Assembly: GCA_030430455.1 (NCBI GenBank)
Contig: JAUIJB010000043.1
Span: forward strand, 1-33,326
From: Verrucomicrobiia bacterium
GTDB taxonomy: Bacteria; Verrucomicrobiota; Verrucomicrobiia; Verrucomicrobiales; Akkermansiaceae
Direction: 5' to 3'
DNA length: 33,326 nt
The translations under genes were made by a program, and so were the position numbers. Below the pieces are notes generated by a model. That model was given only the letters and a program-made list of their open reading frames with translations, was not told the origin of the DNA and made no database searches. Shown piece after piece: positions 24,967-32,911 of this stretch. Each line of letters begins with the position of its first letter. The first letter of the stretch is position 1.

Positions 24967-26040
24967 ATGAACTACGCCAAACTCCGCAAACACCTGATCG
25001 CGCTCGCCAGCCTGCCGAAGACCGACTCGCCGGTGATCAGCGCCTACTTCGACTTCAGCGACCCCGCCCGGGCGGCGGTCACCGACTTCCGCCGCTGGGC
25101 GGCGCTGACGCGCCAGACCTTCACCGGGCAGGCGCGCCGGGACTTCGACGACGCGGCGGACGAGGTCGACTCGTGGATCGCCGACAACCGTCCGCGCAGC
25201 GCGGCGCTGTTCGCCCGCTGGGGCGAGCACCCGCTGTTCCTGGCGATGCCCTTCGAGGTGCCGCTGGAGAACCACTTCCATGTCGACGTCGTCCCGGCGA
25301 TCTACCCGCTGGTCGAGCTGAAGGACCGCTTCAACCGCTTCGTGGTGGTGCTGACCACCGCCACCTCGGCCCGCATCGTCGAGGTCAACCTCGGCGCCCA
25401 GTCGGTGGAACTGCTCACCGAGCGGCCCGCGCTGCGTGAGCGGATCGGCCGCGAGTGGACCCGCGAGCACTACGTCAACCACCGCCGCGACCGGACCCGC
25501 AAGTTCGTGAAGGAGAAGATCGCGGTGATCGAGAGCCTGATGGCCAAGCGCGGCCACAACTCGCTGGTCGTCGCCGGCGACTCGCGCTGCGTCAACCGCC
25601 TGCTCGAGGCGCTTCCCGCCCACCTGCGCGAGCGGGTGGTGGGCCGCATCAAGACCGGCATGACCGGGGGACGGCTGGAGGACGTGGTCGGCCAGGCGGT
25701 CGACTCCTTCCTCAGGGCCGAGGCCGAGGAGGCGCACGACGTGGTCGACCTGCTGGTCACCGCGGTCCGCGCCGGCGGGCTGGCGACGGTCGGCGTCGAG
25801 ACCACCCGGCGCGCCCTGCGCGAGGGACGGGTGGGCCAGCTGGTGGTTTCCAGCGCGCTGCTCCACGAGGAGCGCGAGGAGCTCGTCCGCCTGGCCAGCC
25901 GCAACGACGTGCCGATCGAGACGGTGCAGGACTGCGAATTGCTCGAGCGCAACGGCGGGGCGGGGGCGCTGCTGCGCTACGCGCTGCCCGGCGACTGGAT
26001 CGAGGCCGAGGTCGCCCGGAGCCGGGCCGAGGTCGCCTGA
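24967..26040 (+). CDS. Bacterial eRF1-like (baeRF / Vms1-type) protein
   Basis: 357 residues, cytoplasmic. The middle part (FNRFVVVLTTATSARIVEVNLGAQSVELL...REHYVNHRRDRTRKFVKEKIAVIESLM...NSLVVAGDSRCVNRLLEALPAHLRERVVGRIKTG) matches domain 2 of archaeal/eukaryotic release factor 1 relatives. The end (AHDVVDLLVTAVRAGGLATVGVETTRRALREGRVGQLVVSS...LVRLASRNDVPIETVQDCELLERNGGAGALLRY) matches the L7Ae/eL30-like third domain. The GGQ-type peptide-release motif is not present. Such proteins are proposed to act on stalled or resting ribosomes. Its own copy of the shared operator ties it to the bicarbonate/sodium genes, but why a ribosome factor belongs there is unclear. Confidence 0.75.
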   Translation: MNYAKLRKHLIALASLPKTDSPVISAYFDFSDPARAAVTDFRRWAALTRQTFTGQARRDFDDAADEVDSWIADNRPRSAALFARWGEHPLFLAMPFEVPLENHFHVDVVPAIYPLVELKDRFNRFVVVLTTATSARIVEVNLGAQSVELLTERPALRERIGREWTREHYVNHRRDRTRKFVKEKIAVIESLMAKRGHNSLVVAGDSRCVNRLLEALPAHLRERVVGRIKTGMTGGRLEDVVGQAVDSFLRAEAEEAHDVVDLLVTAVRAGGLATVGVETTRRALREGRVGQLVVSSALLHEEREELVRLASRNDVPIETVQDCELLERNGGAGALLRYALPGDWIEAEVARSRAEVA

Positions 26041-26053
26041 ACCCGGAAAGAGC

Positions 26054-26085
26054 GCCGCGGTGCCCGCCGGTCCGGGCACCGCGGC
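26054..26085. terminator. Bidirectional terminator between baeRF and sbtB
   Basis: GCCGCGGTGCCCG (26054-26066) and CGGGCACCGCGGC (26073-26085) form a perfect 13-bp stem with a 6-nt loop between two convergent genes. There is no strong T-run on either side, but stem strength and position make it a convincing transcript end for both. Confidence 0.8.
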
Positions 26086-26108
26086 CCTGGTGCGGGGTCC
26101 GCCCGGGA

Positions 26109-26414
26109 TCAGGGCACGAACTTTTCGCCGCGCGCCACGCTCACCGGCGACAGCCAGGCGACCACGGCGTAGTTCTCGAAGAAGCGCTCGCCCACCTCGT
26201 CGAGCACCGCCTCGGCCGCCGCGGGGGCCATGATCGACTCGAAGCGCAGGTTGGGGCCCTCCCAGTCGCGTGCGCGCACCCCGCGGGAGCCCTCGCCTCC
26301 ATCGACCTTGGTGAGGGTGAAGCCGCTGGCGCCGTGGCGCTTGAGCAACTCGATCACCTGCTCCCGCAGGAGGCCCTCGGTGATGACGGTGACGAGTGTC
26401 AGTTGCTTTCTCAT
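26109..26414 (-). CDS. sbtB: PII-like regulator of the bicarbonate transporter, SbtB type
   Basis: 101 residues from the ATG at 26414, which overlaps the sbtA stop by 4 bp. The order KQLTLVTVITEGLLREQVIELLKRHGASGFTLTKVDGGEGSRGVR then RFESIMAPAAAEAVLDEVGERFFENYAVVAWLSPVSVARGEKF is that of a PII-fold trimer with a T-loop (about 37-55). By family knowledge SbtB binds adenine nucleotides and docks on SbtA to shut uptake. The C-terminal Cys-pair redox loop of some cyanobacterial SbtB proteins is absent. Confidence 0.88.
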   Translation of the reverse strand: MRKQLTLVTVITEGLLREQVIELLKRHGASGFTLTKVDGGEGSRGVRARDWEGPNLRFESIMAPAAAEAVLDEVGERFFENYAVVAWLSPVSVARGEKFVP

Positions 26415-27364
26415 GTCTGCGAGAGGGTTTCGGCGAGCTTGAGGAACAGCGGGATGCCGATGCCGAGATTGAAGGGAAAGGTCACCCCGAGGGAAAGCGA
26501 GAGATAGATGCCGGGGCTGGCCTCGGGCAGGGCGATGCGCACCGCCGCGGGGGCGGCGATGTAGGACGCGCTGCCGACCATCGCCCCGAACACCGCCGCG
26601 CCGCCCGGCGCCATGCCGGCCCACAGCGCCAGGGCGGTCGCGATGGAGCCGTGGACGAGTGGCAGCAGGCAGCCGAGCACGACGAGCCGCCAGCCGGCGC
26701 TGCGGAGGTCGCGCAGGCGGGCGGCCGTGACCATCCCCAGCTCGAGCAGGAACAGGCACAGCGCACCCTTGAAGGGCTCGGCGAAGAAGGGCGCGACGCC
26801 CTCGATCTTGCGCGCGCCACAGAGCGCGCCGATCACCAGCCCGCCGATCATCAGGAAGATGCTCTTACCGGTGACCACCTCGTGGAAGGCCGCCCGGATT
26901 CCCCCGGCGCGGGACTTCCGCGCCAGCAGCAGGCCGACGATGATCCCCGGCACCTCGAGCACCGCCAGTAGGGCGGGGAGGTAGCCGTTGGAGGGCAGGC
27001 CGGTCAGCTTCACCGCCTCCAGCGCCGCCAAGAAGGTGACCGCCGAGACCGAGCCGTAGTGGGCCGCGGTCGCGGCGGCATCGATCCGCCCGAGCCGGCC
27101 GAAGGAACGCAGCAGGAAGAAGGCCGACAGCGGCGTGAGCGCCCCGAGGACGAGGGTCAGCGCCGTCGGCGCGGCGAGCTCGGCGATCGTGGTCTCGGAG
27201 ATCGCCACCCCGCCCTTCAGGCCGATCGCGAACAGCAGGTAGATCGACAGCCCCTGGTAGATCGCGTTGGGCATCTCCAGGTCGCTGCGCACCCAGCGGG
27301 CGACCATGCCGAGGACGAAGGCCAGGACGACCGGGGAGACGAGGTTTTCAAGAAGGAGATCCAC
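26411..27364 (-). CDS. sbtA: Sodium-dependent bicarbonate transporter SbtA
   Basis: 317 residues with about ten hydrophobic helices, somewhat shorter than cyanobacterial SbtA (about 370) through a reduced central loop. Hallmarks: LVSPVVLAFVLGMVARWVRSDLEMPNAIYQGLSIYLLFAIGLKGG, AAHYGSVSAVTFLAALE, LLAVLEVPGIIVGLLLAR, KGALCLFLLELGMVTAARL and AMVGSASYIAAPAAVRIALPEASPGIYLSLSLGVTFPFNL. The protein is an inner-membrane Na+/HCO3- symporter. It forms an overlapping operon with sbtB, is divergent from the winged-helix gene, and has the shared palindrome 58 nt upstream of its start. The nearby Mrp antiporter can restore the Na+ gradient it uses. Confidence 0.9.
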   Translation of the reverse strand: MDLLLENLVSPVVLAFVLGMVARWVRSDLEMPNAIYQGLSIYLLFAIGLKGGVAISETTIAELAAPTALTLVLGALTPLSAFFLLRSFGRLGRIDAAATAAHYGSVSAVTFLAALEAVKLTGLPSNGYLPALLAVLEVPGIIVGLLLARKSRAGGIRAAFHEVVTGKSIFLMIGGLVIGALCGARKIEGVAPFFAEPFKGALCLFLLELGMVTAARLRDLRSAGWRLVVLGCLLPLVHGSIATALALWAGMAPGGAAVFGAMVGSASYIAAPAAVRIALPEASPGIYLSLSLGVTFPFNLGIGIPLFLKLAETLSQT

Positions 27365-27390
27365 GGCTTGCAGGGGTGTCGAATGCCGGC

Positions 27391-27419
27391 TTGACTCACA
27401 GGCCGATTTGCGGTAGAAA
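27391..27419 (+). promoter_or_regulatory. Promoter of the winged-helix regulator gene
   Basis: TTGACT (27391-27396), a 17-bp spacer and TAGAAA (27414-27419) form a good housekeeping-type promoter reading into the regulator gene. The 18-bp palindrome lies 3 bp after the -10 and would cover the transcription start, as expected for autorepression. Confidence 0.6.
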
Positions 27420-27422
27420 ATA

Positions 27423-27440
27423 CACGAAATTATTATCGTG
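27423..27440. promoter_or_regulatory. CACG-N10-CGTG operator shared by sbtAB and the winged-helix gene
   Basis: CACGAAATTATTATCGTG in the divergent intergenic region; 58 nt separate it from the sbtA start and 11 nt from the regulator start. The ends extend to CACGA/TCGTG (5 bp each). Confidence 0.7.
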
Positions 27441-27451
27441 CCTCAGCTTAC

Positions 27452-27763
27452 ATGAAAAGCAGAAATTCCCGATCCGTCGATCTCGCGGCGACCGCCTCCG
27501 GTTGGACCTTCCTGACCAACCACACCCACATCCTCGTGGTTCTCGCCAAGGACCCGTCGGCGCGGATCCGCGACCTCGCCGACGAGGTGGGGATCACCCA
27601 GCGCGCCGTCCAGCGGATCCTCGCCGAGCTCACCGAGGAGGGGATCCTCAAGGTCCGCAAGGAGGGTCGCCGGAACACCTACACGATCAACCGGCGCGCG
27701 CGCCTGCGCCACCCGCTCGAGAGCCGCCACACGATCGGCGAGCTGCTCGACCTGCTCGGCTGA
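27452..27763 (+). CDS. Winged helix-turn-helix transcription factor
   Basis: 103 residues. [69 protein letters not shown] is a MarR/ArsR-like winged helix: recognition helix [12 protein letters not shown], wing [12 protein letters not shown]. It has no effector domain beyond a short C-terminal helix ([11 protein letters not shown]) that could dimerise. Being divergent from sbtAB and carrying the palindrome in its own promoter region, it is the prime candidate to bind the four CACG-N10-CGTG sites. It is followed 58 bp later by the sodium channel gene on the same strand. Confidence 0.88.
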   Translation: MKSRNSRSVDLAATASGWTFLTNHTHILVVLAKDPSARIRDLADEVGITQRAVQRILAELTEEGILKVRKEGRRNTYTINRRARLRHPLESRHTIGELLDLLG

Positions 27764-27821
27764 GGCCGGGGGCGGCGACAAGCGCGACGCATCCCGGGGA
27801 GGGGACGGGGAAGGAGGAATC

Positions 27822-28676
27822 ATGGGACAGGAGGAGCTCGAGGCGCTGCGTCGCCAGCCGGGAATCCAGGCGCGGCGACTGCGGCTGGCGGAGTGGATCG
27901 AGTCACCCCGGGTGCAGGCCTGGGTGGTGGCGGTCATCCTGCTCAACGCGGTCGTGCTCGGCCTCGAGACCTCGGCGGAGGTGATGGCGGAGTCGGGCCT
28001 CGTCCTGCGGGTGATCGACCGCGCCTGCCTGGGCTTCTTCGCGGTCGAGCTGGGCCTCCGTTTCATCGCCTACCGCGGGCGCTTCTGGCGCAGCGGGTGG
28101 AACGTCTTCGACTTCCTCGTGGTCGCCGTCGCACTGGTTCCCGCGGCCGGGCCATGGGCGGTCCTCCGCTCGCTGCGGGTGCTGCGGGTGCTGCGACTCC
28201 TGACCGTCGTCCCGCAGCTGCGGCGGGTGGTGGCGGCGTTCCTCCACGCCATCCCGGGCCTGCTCGGCGTCATTGCCGTCATGGCGGTGTTCTTCTACAC
28301 CTCGGCGGTCCTCGCGACGCGGCTCTTCGGGGAAAGCCATCCGGCGTGGTTCGGGGGGCTTGGCGCGAGCCTCTACTCGCTGTTCCAGATCATGACCCTG
28401 GAAAGCTGGTCGATGGGGATCGTCCGGCCGGTGATGGAGCAGCACCCCTGGGCATGGGCCTTCTTCATCCCCTTCATCATCATCGCCACCTTCACCATCC
28501 TGAACCTCTTCATCGGCATCATCGTCTCCACCATGCAGGAACTCTCGGCGCTGCCGGATCCGGCGGCACCGGTGCAGGAGGCCCGCGAGATCCTCGCCCG
28601 GATGGAGGAGTCGATCGCCGAACTCAAGCGGGGCCTGGACGGAGAGGCGGCCGGCCGTCCCGATCGGCACGATTGA
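27822..28676 (+). CDS. Voltage-gated sodium channel (NaChBac/NavAb type)
   Basis: 284 residues, one six-helix subunit of a homotetrameric channel. S1-S3 run from about residue 31 to 108. S4 is RSLRVLRVLRLL with Arg116, 119, 122 and 125 every third residue. The pore loop has LYSLFQIMTLESWSMGIVRPVM, whose TLESWSM (192-198) is the Na+ selectivity filter sequence of NavAb. S6 is FIIIATFTILNLFIGIIVSTMQE, followed by a C-terminal coiled-coil (EAREILARMEESIAELKRGL). A perfect AAGGAGG lies 4 nt before the start. It lies 58 bp downstream of the regulator gene, probably in one transcript, inside the Na+/bicarbonate island. Confidence 0.93.
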   Translation: MGQEELEALRRQPGIQARRLRLAEWIESPRVQAWVVAVILLNAVVLGLETSAEVMAESGLVLRVIDRACLGFFAVELGLRFIAYRGRFWRSGWNVFDFLVVAVALVPAAGPWAVLRSLRVLRVLRLLTVVPQLRRVVAAFLHAIPGLLGVIAVMAVFFYTSAVLATRLFGESHPAWFGGLGASLYSLFQIMTLESWSMGIVRPVMEQHPWAWAFFIPFIIIATFTILNLFIGIIVSTMQELSALPDPAAPVQEAREILARMEESIAELKRGLDGEAAGRPDRHD

Positions 28677-28713
28677 GGCGCGCGCCGCGGACGCCGCGCC
28701 CCCCCGCAACACG

Positions 28714-28745
28714 ATGGCCGCTCCCGGAAATCCGGGAACGGCCAT
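28714..28745. terminator. Terminator between sodium channel and carbonic anhydrase genes
   Basis: ATGGCCG (28714-28720) pairs with CGGCCAT (28739-28745). Inside, CCCGG pairs with CCGGG across an AAAT loop. It is the only structure between these convergent genes and would work in both directions; the flanks have only a short T-run. Confidence 0.7.
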
Positions 28746-28772
28746 GTTTCGCGGGAGGGAGAACGGACCGGC

Positions 28773-29483
28773 TCAGGCTTCCTCGTCCTCCAGCAGGGTC
28801 ACCTTGCCGTCCTGGAGCGAGTAGACCGCGCCGACGATCTTGATCTGGCCGGCCTTTTCGAGCTCGGCGAGGACCTCGCTGCGCTCGCGCAGGTCGGCCA
28901 TGGTCAGCCGGACGTTCTTCTCGACGACCGCCGCCACGAACTCGCCATTCTTCGAGTTGCGCTGGTCCTCCTCGAAACCGTCCACCGCCTTGACGGCGGG
29001 CTCGATCTCTCCGAGCAGCGTGGTCAGGTTGCCCATCTTGACGTGGTCGCAGGCACCCTTGACCGCGCCGCAGGCCTCGTGTCCGAGGACCATGACCAGC
29101 TTCGCCCCGGCCACCTTGGTGGCGAACTCGATCGAGCCGAGCTGCTCGGTGGACTCGATGTTGCCCGCCACGCGCCCGACGAAGAAGTCGCCGATGCCGT
29201 GGTCGAAGACCTGCTCGACCGGGACCCGCGAATCGACGCAGGACAGGATGTAGGCCATCGGATACTGGCCGCCCTTGGTCGCCTCGATGCGGGCACTGGC
29301 GTTGGAGTCACGGGCCTCGCCGGCGACGAAGCGGGCGTTGCCCGCCATCAGCTTGGTGAGGACGGCATCGGGGCTCATCGCCTTCTGCTCCTCCGGTGTC
29401 GGCGGAAGGGGCGCGGCGGCGGGAAGGAGCGGGCTCCAGGCGAGACCCGCGAGCACGGCGAGTGGAAGTGGTCGGAATTTCAT
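28773..29483 (-). CDS. Secreted beta-class carbonic anhydrase
   Basis: 236 residues from the ATG at 29483, chosen because it places a signal peptide (MKFRPLPLAVLAGLAWSPLLPAAA) at the N-terminus; a longer frame exists upstream but would cross the operator. Zinc and catalytic residues are visible: Cys82-x-Asp84-Ser-Arg86 in LSCVDSRVP, and His135-x2-Cys138 in LGHEACGA. GIGDFFVGRVAGN is also conserved. It converts CO2 and water to bicarbonate, and the signal peptide puts it in the periplasm. Next to SbtA this would supply bicarbonate for uptake or trap leaking CO2. The shared palindrome lies 58 nt upstream of its start. Confidence 0.93.
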   Translation of the reverse strand: MKFRPLPLAVLAGLAWSPLLPAAAPLPPTPEEQKAMSPDAVLTKLMAGNARFVAGEARDSNASARIEATKGGQYPMAYILSCVDSRVPVEQVFDHGIGDFFVGRVAGNIESTEQLGSIEFATKVAGAKLVMVLGHEACGAVKGACDHVKMGNLTTLLGEIEPAVKAVDGFEEDQRNSKNGEFVAAVVEKNVRLTMADLRERSEVLAELEKAGQIKIVGAVYSLQDGKVTLLEDEEA

Positions 29484-29827
29484 TCTCAGCTTGGTTTGGT
29501 GTTTCGGTGGATCGCCCGTCGGCGAAACGTGGAACCAATAACACGAAAACAAAAACGTGCATAGAAAAACCAGAAAAAGACACCGCAGGTCATGGTCGGG
29601 CCGGCGAAGGGTCGGCGGGGGCGCGGAGGGGCGGCCGGCCGGGGTTGGGGACGGCAGGGGCCGGCCGGCTGCGACCCCGTCGGGGACCGGCCGTCGGACC
29701 GAGGGTCCGGGTGCGGCGCCGCTCGGGATCCGCCCGGGGCGCTTCGTTTTTCCGCTTTGACCCTGCCCCTCCTTGACGGGGGGCGGGCGCGGTCTTCAGT
29801 CTCGGGCGAACCCCATCCTCAGGACTC
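29484..29827. other. Gap between the carbonic anhydrase and cysK genes
   Basis: No gene is visible. The left 100 bases are A/T-rich and hold the operator at 29542. The right 240 bases are extremely G/C-rich with many GGCCGG words and no clear repeat unit. The cysK promoter must lie here but was not recognised. Confidence 0.5.
29542..29559 (-). promoter_or_regulatory. CACG-N10-CGTG operator before the carbonic anhydrase gene
   Basis: CACGAAAACAAAAACGTG, 58 nt upstream of the anhydrase start (read on the minus strand), exactly the spacing of the sbtA site. On the minus strand it is preceded by ATGC, giving ATGCACG, as at the baeRF site. Confidence 0.7.
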
Positions 29828-30787
<960 letters not shown>

Positions 30788-30926
30788 GTGGCGAGTGTGC
30801 CGGGTCGGTTCGAGACCGGGTCGGCGTGTCGAAGTGCCGAGTAAAAAGTAGAAAGTGGTTTCGAGGCGGAGGGGTCTCCCGGATCCGTGGCTTGGTGAAG
30901 TGCGGAGTCGGGTGGGCGGTGAGCCA

Positions 30927-30980
30927 GTGACGGGTGACGGGTGAGCAGTGAGCAGTGAGCAGTGAGCAGTGAGCAGTGAG
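30927..30980. repeat. Heptanucleotide tandem array (GTGAGCA)n
   Basis: Two GTGACGG units (30927-30940) lead into five perfect GTGAGCA units (30941-30975) and a partial GTGAG. The unit change without loss of phase shows the 7-bp period is kept while the sequence drifts. Confidence 0.92.
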
Positions 30981-31013
30981 GGCGCTTGAGAAGTGCTTCG
31001 CTCTCCTCAAGCT

Positions 31014-31104
31014 CATCCACCATCCACCATCCACCATCCACCATCCACCATCCACCATCCACCATCTAAGATCTAAGATCCACCATCCAGGATCGAAGAT
31101 CCCG
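31014..31104. repeat. Heptanucleotide tandem array (CATCCAC)n, 13 units
   Basis: Seven perfect CATCCAC units (31014-31062) are followed, in strict 7-bp phase, by CATCTAA, GATCTAA, GATCCAC, CATCCAG, GATCGAA and GATCCCG. The array runs to within 1 bp of the FHA gene stop codon. Every unit keeps ATC at positions 2-4. Confidence 0.93.
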
Positions 31105-31105
31105 A

Positions 31106-31717
31106 TCACTCGGCGGGGCTGGTTTCCTCGAGCGGGGGCGTTTCGGGAAGCTGGGAGGCCTCGCTGGCGGCGGGCGGCGGGTTCTTCATGTCGCGGACCA
31201 GGCCGCGGCCGGTGTCGTTCTGGTGACGCACCGACATGCCGATGAAGAAGGCCAGGGCGGCGGCGATGATGAAGCCGAAGACCGCCAGGCCACCTCCGCC
31301 GCCGGTGGACGCGGCCGGGGCGGGGGGCGGCACCGGCTTGGCGACGGGCTCCTCCTTCAACTCCGGCAGCTTCGGCTTGTCGTCGTCCGCCGGGCTTTCC
31401 TTGGCGATCTCCTCGATCTCCTCCGGGCTCAGCGCGAAGTCGAAGGCGACGTCGCCGATGTTGACCGAGATGCCGTCGTGGAGCGGGACGATGTCGAGCC
31501 GCTTGCCGCCGAGCTTGGTGCCGTTGGTCGAGCCGAGGTCGCGCAGCTCGTAGCCGCCGGAGACGCGCTCCATCACGGCGTGGCGGACCGAGACCGAGCC
31601 GCAGTCGATGACGATGTCATTCTCGCTGCCGCGGCCGAGGGTCACCGTCTTGCGGTCGAGGGCGAAGCGGTAGGGTTGCGACTTGCGCTCGGGGACGGTG
31701 ATGGAAACGCGGGGCAT
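31106..31717 (-). CDS. FHA-domain protein with a C-terminal membrane helix
   Basis: 203 residues. Residues 5-95 are a forkhead-associated domain that binds phosphothreonine: VTLGRGSENDIVIDCGSVSVRHAVMERVSGGYELRDLGSTNGTKLGGKRL, with the Gly-Arg, Ser-x2-His and Asn-Gly positions kept. A Pro/Lys/Glu linker follows, then one hydrophobic helix (GGLAVFGFIIAAALAFFIGMSV, about 146-167) and a short Pro/Glu-rich tail. It is a likely reader of Ser/Thr kinases such as the one at 9968, anchored in the inner membrane. It is divergent from the bactofilin gene. Confidence 0.9.
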   Translation of the reverse strand: MPRVSITVPERKSQPYRFALDRKTVTLGRGSENDIVIDCGSVSVRHAVMERVSGGYELRDLGSTNGTKLGGKRLDIVPLHDGISVNIGDVAFDFALSPEEIEEIAKESPADDDKPKLPELKEEPVAKPVPPPAPAASTGGGGGLAVFGFIIAAALAFFIGMSVRHQNDTGRGLVRDMKNPPPAASEASQLPETPPLEETSPAE

Positions 31718-31882
31718 GGCAGAAGAACGGCTCGGATCGGCGGTTTCTAGCGGAAATCGGCGCCCGGACGCACGGAAAATCGAGCCCCCGCCAGGGCCCC
31801 GGCGCGCCCTCCGGGAATCCGCCCGCCCCGGCGCGAAATCCAGGTTGCCAAGCCCCCGGCGACCTGCTGGACTTCCCGCACC

Positions 31883-32203
31883 ATGGCTACGGCAACGAAC
31901 GTCCTCGCAAGCGGCATCGAAATCAACGGTTCGATCCGGTTTTCCAACGACATGATCATCGACGGGAAGATCGAGGGCGAGATCGTCTCCGACAAGGGCC
32001 GGGTCACCATCGGCGAGAACGCCCGGGTCAAGGGCGACGTCACCGCCGGCGAGGTCAAGGTCTTCGGCCGCGTCGAGGGCAAGATCACCTCCGAGCGCTG
32101 CGAGCTGAAGTCGAAGAGCCGCCTCGACGGCGACATCAAGACGAAGAACCTGTCGATGGAGGAGGGCGCCTCGCTCTCCGGCCGCACCGACATCGGGGGC
32201 TGA
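31883..32203 (+). CDS. Bactofilin (polymer-forming cytoskeletal protein)
   Basis: 106 residues, almost all of it the bactofilin beta-helix: ASGIEINGSIRFSNDMIIDGKIEGEIVSDKGRVTIGENARVKGDVTAGEVKVFGRVEGKITSERCELKSKSRLDGDIKTKNLSMEEGASLSGR. Bactofilins form non-polar filaments that help cell shape, stalks or polar organisation. There are no long flanking tails and no linked M23 peptidase gene, which is common elsewhere. Confidence 0.93.
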   Translation: MATATNVLASGIEINGSIRFSNDMIIDGKIEGEIVSDKGRVTIGENARVKGDVTAGEVKVFGRVEGKITSERCELKSKSRLDGDIKTKNLSMEEGASLSGRTDIGG

Positions 32204-32204
32204 T

Positions 32205-32236
32205 GGCCTCGAGGCGGGCGGGTTCCCGCCGAGGCC
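32205..32236. terminator. Terminator between bactofilin and Lon-N-domain genes
   Basis: GGCCTC (32205-32210) pairs with GAGGCC (32231-32236). Inside, GGCGGG pairs with CCCGCC. It starts 2 bp after the bactofilin stop, between convergent genes. Confidence 0.65.
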
Positions 32237-32293
32237 CCACCGAGCTGGTCGCTCCGGCCGACCCTCGCTTCGGTCAAGCGGACGCCCGGACGG

Positions 32294-32911
32294 CTAAGTG
32301 CCGAGTTTCCGGCACAGCCAGGCGACCCGCGCGGCGACGCTCTCGGTTTCGAGCAGGTTCTGGCGCTCGTCCGGCTCGTGGATGAACTGCTGCGCCAGCA
32401 CGTCGGCCAGGATCGCCGGGTCGTCGATCTGCGAGCTGGTCTCGATCACCGTCTCGCGGGTCGGCTCGGGCAACGACTCGATGGCGTGCCCGGCGGCCTC
32501 GCGCAGCGACTCGACCGCCGCCTCGCTCTGCGCCTCGGGCTCGAAGTTCGACGGGATCGGCTGGATCCGCGCGGTCGGGTAGGGCGCATCGAGCTGCCAC
32601 TCGGCGAAGCGCACCCGGATGACCCCGTGGAGGAGCAGGTTCGAGGTGCCGTCGTCCATCTTGCGGCTGGCCCGGATCAGGCCGATCGTGCCCACCGGCG
32701 CGACGGCGAGCGCCGGGTTGTCCTCCTTCGGATCGAGCAGGCGTGCGACCGCGAAGAAGCAGCTGCCGGCGAGGGCGTCCTCGAGCATCCGGCGGTAGCG
32801 CGGCTCGAAGATCCGCAGCGGCAGCCCGCCGTGCGGGAACAGGGTGCAGTCGGGCAGCAGCATCACGCCGCAGGTCTCCGGGATCGAGATCGAGTCCACG
32901 TCACCGAGCAT
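32294..32911 (-). CDS. Lon N-terminal (LAN/PUA-like) domain protein
   Basis: 205 residues from the ATG at 32911. VMLLPDCTLFPHGGLPLRIFEPRYRRMLEDALAGSCFFAVARL and APVGTIGLIRASRKMDDGTSNLLLHGVIRVRFAEW follow the Lon substrate-recognition domain; the C-terminal part is helical. There is no ATPase or protease domain, so it is a stand-alone Lon-N protein, a common but poorly understood family. An in-frame extension to 33166 is Arg/Pro-rich and not believed to be coding. Confidence 0.85.
   Translation of the reverse strand: MLGDVDSISIPETCGVMLLPDCTLFPHGGLPLRIFEPRYRRMLEDALAGSCFFAVARLLDPKEDNPALAVAPVGTIGLIRASRKMDDGTSNLLLHGVIRVRFAEWQLDAPYPTARIQPIPSNFEPEAQSEAAVESLREAAGHAIESLPEPTRETVIETSSQIDDPAILADVLAQQFIHEPDERQNLLETESVAARVAWLCRKLGT

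Larger units (their letters stand above)
30788..31105. other. Gap after cysK: two heptamer arrays, no gene
   Basis: About half of these 318 bases are tandem 7-bp repeats (30927-30980 and 31014-31104). The rest shows no coding bias or promoter. Confidence 0.7.

Noticed and set aside
29583..29827. A small gene in the G/C-rich stretch before cysK
   Set aside because: Open frames exist on both strands, but all are Arg/Gly/Pro strings without a ribosome site or family resemblance.
30927..31104. CRISPR array
   Set aside because: Units are contiguous 7-mers without spacers, and no cas gene is present.
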